Source of the DNA: DASYYE01 sp035946955
GTDB taxonomy: Bacteria; Actinomycetota; Actinomycetes; Streptosporangiales; Streptosporangiaceae
DNA length: 8,845 nucleotides
Assembly: GCA_035946955.1 (NCBI GenBank)
Contig: DASYYE010000195.1
Location: 1 to 8,845, forward strand
Direction: 5' to 3'
Shown here: positions 6,025 to 8,845 of the stretch, piece after piece
Numbering within the stretch: the stretch's first letter is position 1
Layout of the letters: each line of letters starts with the position of its first letter
Notes under the pieces: model-generated
Told to the model about the DNA's origin: nothing
The model's input: only the letters and a program-made list of their open reading frames with translations
Databases searched by the model: none
Made by a program: the position numbers and the translations under genes

Positions 6025-8181
6025 TCACTGCATCTGGGGCGTGCTGGCCTCTGCGGCGCCGGTTCCGGCCTCACCGGTCTGGGCAACGCTGGTCTCGGCC
6101 TCGTCAGTCTCTGCCGTGCCGGTCGCGGCGTGGGTTTTGGCCTTGTCGGTCTGGGCAACGATGGTCTCGGCCTCGTCGGTCTCTGCCGTGCCGGCCGCGG
6201 CCCCGGCCTCGTCGGCGCCGACCTCATCAGTCTCAGGCTCGCCAGTCTCGGCCGCGTCAGTCTCGGCCGCGTCGGTCTCGGTCACGTCCTCGATGACCAC
6301 CCCGTCCAAGTCTTCGCAGCGGTCGGCCGCATCGGTCTCCCCTGCGGAGTCCGCTGCTGCCGCGCGCCCGAACCAGAGCCGGGCATCGTCCTCCCGCCCG
6401 TCCTCGAGCAGGGCGTCCGCATAGGCGTAGAACAGGCGGGCCGACCACGGCCTGATCCGCCCATCAGTGAGCTCAGGCACCTGCAGGGCTACCGCCCCAG
6501 CCGCTGGCCGACCCTGGTCACGGCGGATCCCTGACTCCACGATGAGCAACTCGATCTGCGTGGCCCGGTCCAGGCTTTTGACGTCAGGGTCGCCGATGAC
6601 CGCCAGCGCGCGGTCGAGGCGGCCAAGGGCACGTTCACAGTCGGCCATGACCGGCAGGGAAGTGGAACGCCCGGTCAGCCGCCGTGCCGCCCGCAGCTCA
6701 GCCAGGGCCTCGGTCCACAGTCCCGCGCGGTAAGCGGCGAGGCCGCAGACCTCACGGACCACGCCGACCCGGGCGGCGAGCCGGCGCGCTTGGCTGGCGT
6801 ACTCATAGGCCTTCGCCGGATCGGTTTCCTGGCCGGCCGCGACCAGCCAGCGCGCCACGCTGTCCGCCAACGCCGCAGGCAGGGTCTTCAGCTCGTCCCG
6901 GGACTGTGGGTCGAGGTCGTCAGCGCTGACATCGTCTGGGAGCGCCAAGGTGGGCAGCAGTCCCTCCGGAGCAGGTCCACCCTCGGCGTGGCCGCCTGCG
7001 CCATCCCGGGCCGCAGGACCCCGGCCTTCGAAACGCTCACCGGCACGCCGCCCTGCGCTCCCCCCGGACGCGGGCCGCCCACGCGAGGGCTGGCCACTAT
7101 AGGGCCGACTGGCCCCCGGCGCGACACGACCGCGGCCAGGCGCCTGCCGGGTATCCCGTGGCTGACCGTCCCTGTCCCCCCAACGGGTGGTACCCCGTGC
7201 GGCAGCACCGCGTTCCCGCTCGTCTCCTCGTTCGCCACGGCCACCGCTGGCTCGCTCATCCCCGCGGACCCCCGGTTGCTGTCCGCGTCCACCACCCTCG
7301 CGGCGTTCCTCCCGGTCCGCACCAGCCCCAAAGCCCCGCTTTCCGCCACCCCAACCCTCGGCGCGCTCGTCCCGGCGAGCCCCCTGCTGGCGCCCACGCT
7401 CACCCCAGCGACCAACCGCCCGGCGCTCGCCAGACTCCGGATCGCGTTTTGCCGTACTTCGGCTATAAGGCCGCCCGGAGGCGCGGTCACCCCCCCGCGG
7501 CTGGCTGTCCTGGCCTGGACCCGCATCAGCGCGATCGCTTCGCTGCGGACGGGAGCTTCTAACCGAGCCGCCGTCCCGGCCCTCACTCCGCCACGGCTGG
7601 CTGGTTCTCCCCGGGAGGCCCTCCCGGCGGTCACCCCGCCACGGCTGGCCGCCGCCTCCTGGACCGCCCTCACGGCGGTCACCCCACCGGGGCTGGCTGT
7701 CTCGGCCTGCGCCACCCTCGGGGCGGTCACCCCGCCACGGCTGGCCACCGCCTCCTGGACCACCCTCACGGCGGTCACCCCAGCGCGGCTGGCTGTCTCG
7801 GCCTGCGCCACCCTCGGGGCGCCTACTCCCCCAGGACTCGCTTCCCCGGCCTGGGCCACCTTCGCGGCGGTCATCCCGGCGTGGTTGGGTGTCTCTGGCC
7901 GGACGACCGTCTCTGCGGCCGTCCCGCCATGGCTGGCCGTCGCTCCTGGGACCGCTGTCCCGGCGCTCGCCCCGGAACTGGCCGTCTCGGCCTGAGGGGC
8001 TACTGCGACGGGCGCCCGTTGATGGCTGGGCATCCCTACGTGGCGCTTTGTCCCCGCGGCTAGTGCCTGAACTCGCTGACCGCGGAGCTGACGACCCGCG
8101 CCGGTCCCCGTTTCCGGGGCGGCCCCGTGCACCTCCCCGGAACCCACCGGCTTTGCCTGAGTCGCGTCGTGGCCCGTCCAC
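6025..8181 (-). CDS. Arg/Gly-rich repeat protein with TPR-like domain and acidic repeat tail
   Basis: This 718-residue protein has unknown function. Residues 1 to about 405 are low complexity, rich in Arg, Gly, Asp, Ser and Gln, and surely disordered; residues 79-238 form about ten degenerate 16-residue repeats (consensus near GRDSQPWRGDRREGGP). Residues about 410-615 are helical and TPR-like (AYEYASQARRLAARVG, LAAYRAGLWTEALAELRAARR, LFYAYADALLEDGREDDARLWFGRA in order). Residues about 630-718 are an acidic Thr/Glu/Asp/Ala tail with 24-residue repeats. There is no signal peptide or membrane segment. The basic RG-rich part suggests nucleic-acid or RNA binding and the middle a protein-binding scaffold; both are inference. 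I chose GTG at 8181 because GGAGGTGA lies 5 nt upstream; ATG at 8223 adds 14 residues without a good site. The gene starts 168 nt after the 5S gene, beyond the rRNA terminator. Length is likely variable between strains because of the repeats. Confidence 0.82.
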   Translation of the reverse strand: MDGPRRDSGKAGGFRGGARGRPGNGDRRGSSAPRSASSGTSRGDKAPRRDAQPSTGARRSSPSGRDGQFRGERRDSGPRSDGQPWRDGRRDGRPARDTQPRRDDRREGGPGRGSESWGSRRPEGGAGRDSQPRWGDRREGGPGGGGQPWRGDRPEGGAGRDSQPRWGDRREGGPGGGGQPWRGDRREGLPGRTSQPWRSEGRDGGSVRSSRPQRSDRADAGPGQDSQPRGGDRASGRPYSRSTAKRDPESGERRAVGRWGERGRQQGARRDERAEGWGGGKRGFGAGADREERREGGGRGQQPGVRGDERASGGRGERGDERERGAAARGTTRWGDRDGQPRDTRQAPGRGRVAPGASRPYSGQPSRGRPASGGSAGRRAGERFEGRGPAARDGAGGHAEGGPAPEGLLPTLALPDDVSADDLDPQSRDELKTLPAALADSVARWLVAAGQETDPAKAYEYASQARRLAARVGVVREVCGLAAYRAGLWTEALAELRAARRLTGRSTSLPVMADCERALGRLDRALAVIGDPDVKSLDRATQIELLIVESGIRRDQGRPAAGAVALQVPELTDGRIRPWSARLFYAYADALLEDGREDDARLWFGRAAAADSAGETDAADRCEDLDGVVIEDVTETDAAETDAAETGEPETDEVGADEAGAAAGTAETDEAETIVAQTDKAKTHAATGTAETDEAETSVAQTGEAGTGAAEASTPQMQ
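6049..6192 (-). repeat. 72-bp tandem repeat, two copies, in the acidic tail coding region
   Basis: Two adjacent 72-bp units (6121-6192 and 6049-6120) each encode 24 residues beginning GTAETDEAET. A 44-bp stretch of the units differs at only two positions. Shorter TDAAE-type repeats precede them. The near identity suggests a fairly recent duplication that kept the reading frame. Confidence 0.8.
7468..7947 (-). repeat. Array of ten 48-bp coding repeats with a near-identical 96-bp duplication
   Basis: The reading frame here holds about ten 16-residue units in register. Units four to seven of this array form two 96-bp copies (7708-7803 and 7612-7707) that are nearly identical and encode the alternating pair GRDSQPRWGDRREGGP and GGGGQPWRGDRPEGGA. 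Outer units are more diverged. This points to growth by unequal exchange or slippage in multiples of 48 bp. Confidence 0.85.
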
Positions 8182-8186
8182 GTCTT

Positions 8187-8194
8187 TCACCTCC
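8187..8194 (-). promoter_or_regulatory. Strong ribosome binding site of the repeat-protein gene
   Basis: GGAGGTGA on the minus strand, 5 nt before GTG at 8181. It is the best anti-16S match in the window and decides the start against the in-frame ATG at 8223. Confidence 0.75.
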
Positions 8195-8287
8195 GGCCCG
8201 ACGCCACGAGGGCGTACCTGCATCCATGTCTAAGTTCCACAGCGGGCGCGCGCCCACGCGCATTCCCGGCCGCGCACGGTCCATGCT

Positions 8288-8300
8288 GGAGAGAGTCTCC
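8288..8300 (-). other. Small hairpin between the rRNA terminator and the repeat-protein gene
   Basis: GGAGA (8288-8292) pairs with TCTCC (8296-8300) over GAG. It may back up the rRNA terminator or be chance. The rest of 8195-8310 shows no clear promoter to me. Confidence 0.3.
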
Positions 8301-8310
8301 GCACGCACGA

Positions 8311-8337
8311 GTGCCCCCTCCGGTGTGGAGGGGGCAC
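8311..8337 (-). terminator. rRNA operon terminator
   Basis: GTGCCCCCTCC (8311-8321) and GGAGGGGGCAC (8327-8337) form a perfect 11-bp stem with a 5-nt loop, 12 nt beyond the 3' end of 5S rRNA. There is no T-tract, but the GC-rich stem and position make it the likely factor-independent terminator of the operon. Confidence 0.85.
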
Positions 8338-8349
8338 TTCGTGAAGATG

Positions 8350-8467
8350 TCCGGCGGCGTCCTACTCTCCCACGCAGTCCCCCGCGCAGTACCATCGGCG
8401 CTGAAGAGCTTAACTTCCGGGTTCGGAATGGGACCGGGTGTTTCCCCTTCGCTATGACCGCCGAAAC
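8350..8467 (-). rRNA. rrf: 5S ribosomal RNA
   Basis: The minus strand begins GTTTCGGCGGTCATAGCG and ends near GAGTAGGACGCCGCCGGA, about 118 nt. Internal landmarks are CCCATTCCGAACCCGGAAG, TTAAGCTCTTCAGCGCCGAT and GGTACTGC, all conserved in actinobacterial 5S. The two ends (GGCGG and CCGCC) form the closing helix. Ends are accurate to a few bases. It follows 23S by a spacer of about 122 nt without a tRNA, the normal 23S-5S order. Confidence 0.95.
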
Positions 8468-8589
8468 ACTATGGAGATGTCACGGTCCACGCGCTGCCAT
8501 GCAGGCAACGCGGGCCCGACCGCACCTCAGGAACCACACAGTGAACGCGAGCACTCAAGCCTGAGAGTCACCTCCCAAGCGAGTAAGTA
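8468..8589 (-). other. 23S-5S internal transcribed spacer
   Basis: No tRNA or ORF is supported here. A hairpin at 8490-8512 has CGCG/CGCG and TGCC/GGCA stems separated by one mismatch, with loop ATGCA. It is a plausible processing structure between 23S and 5S. The rest would include sequence that pairs with the 23S leader outside this window. Confidence 0.6.

Positions 8590-8845
<256 letters not shown>

Noticed and set aside
7612..7803. CRISPR-like regular repeats
   Set aside because: The units are contiguous, coding, in frame and without unique spacers. No cas genes are present.
6790..7995. 401-residue plus-strand frame with TPPRLA-type repeats
   Set aside because: It is the antisense image of the 48-bp repeats of the minus-strand gene and has no ribosome binding site. 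The minus frame has the strong site and the TPR-like domain.
6888..8147. 419-residue minus-strand frame overlapping the repeat protein
   Set aside because: Alternative frame of the same repeats (RGGVTA units). It lacks a recognisable domain and ends inside the TPR-like domain of the chosen frame.
8127..8564. 145-residue plus-strand frame across the 5S gene
   Set aside because: It overlaps 5S rRNA and the operon terminator on the opposite strand, so it is not a gene.
8468..8589. A tRNA in the 23S-5S spacer
   Set aside because: No cloverleaf, TTCGA-type T-loop or CCA end is seen. Only one small hairpin is present.

Overview
The window is high-GC DNA with GTG starts, strong GGAGG-type ribosome binding sites and an rRNA operon end whose 5S and 23S sequences look actinobacterial. 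It is most likely the chromosome of an actinomycete. I cannot fix the order or genus from the sequence alone.

Layout, left to right. (1) 1-1646, minus strand: a small TPR protein followed by a HAD-IIA (NagD-like) phosphatase. This pair resembles the Rv1691-Rv1692 pair of Mycobacterium tuberculosis, where tlyA, the NAD kinase gene and recN lie beyond. A long nested palindrome sits between the two genes, and a perfect hairpin follows the phosphatase at the window edge. (2) 1649-2965, plus strand: a DUF1015 protein whose likely GTG start is only 2 bp from the divergent TPR start codon. (3) 3062-4669, minus strand: a multi-pass GT-C type membrane glycosyltransferase, convergent with DUF1015. (4) 4798-5769, plus strand: a complete metallo-beta-lactamase-fold hydrolase. 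(5) 5770-6024: a convergent spacer with a probable terminator and a set of direct and inverted repeats ending in a 40-nt hairpin. (6) 6025-8181, minus strand: a 718-residue protein with an Arg/Gly-rich repetitive N-terminal half, a helical TPR-like domain and an acidic Thr/Glu/Asp repeat tail. (7) 8182-8845, minus strand: the end of an rRNA operon, with the 3' part of 23S, a spacer, 5S and an 11-bp hairpin terminator.

There is no obvious single pathway. The rRNA operon, the repeat protein, the glycosyltransferase, the TPR gene and the phosphatase share one direction; DUF1015 and the metallo-beta-lactamase gene are inserted on the other strand, which splits the region into short transcription units. 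The least explained item is the charge-polarised repeat protein directly downstream of the rRNA operon. Next are the palindrome at 1110-1162 and the repeat cluster at 5839-5965, both of which look like small dispersed or mobile elements. I do not claim a complete new multi-gene system.
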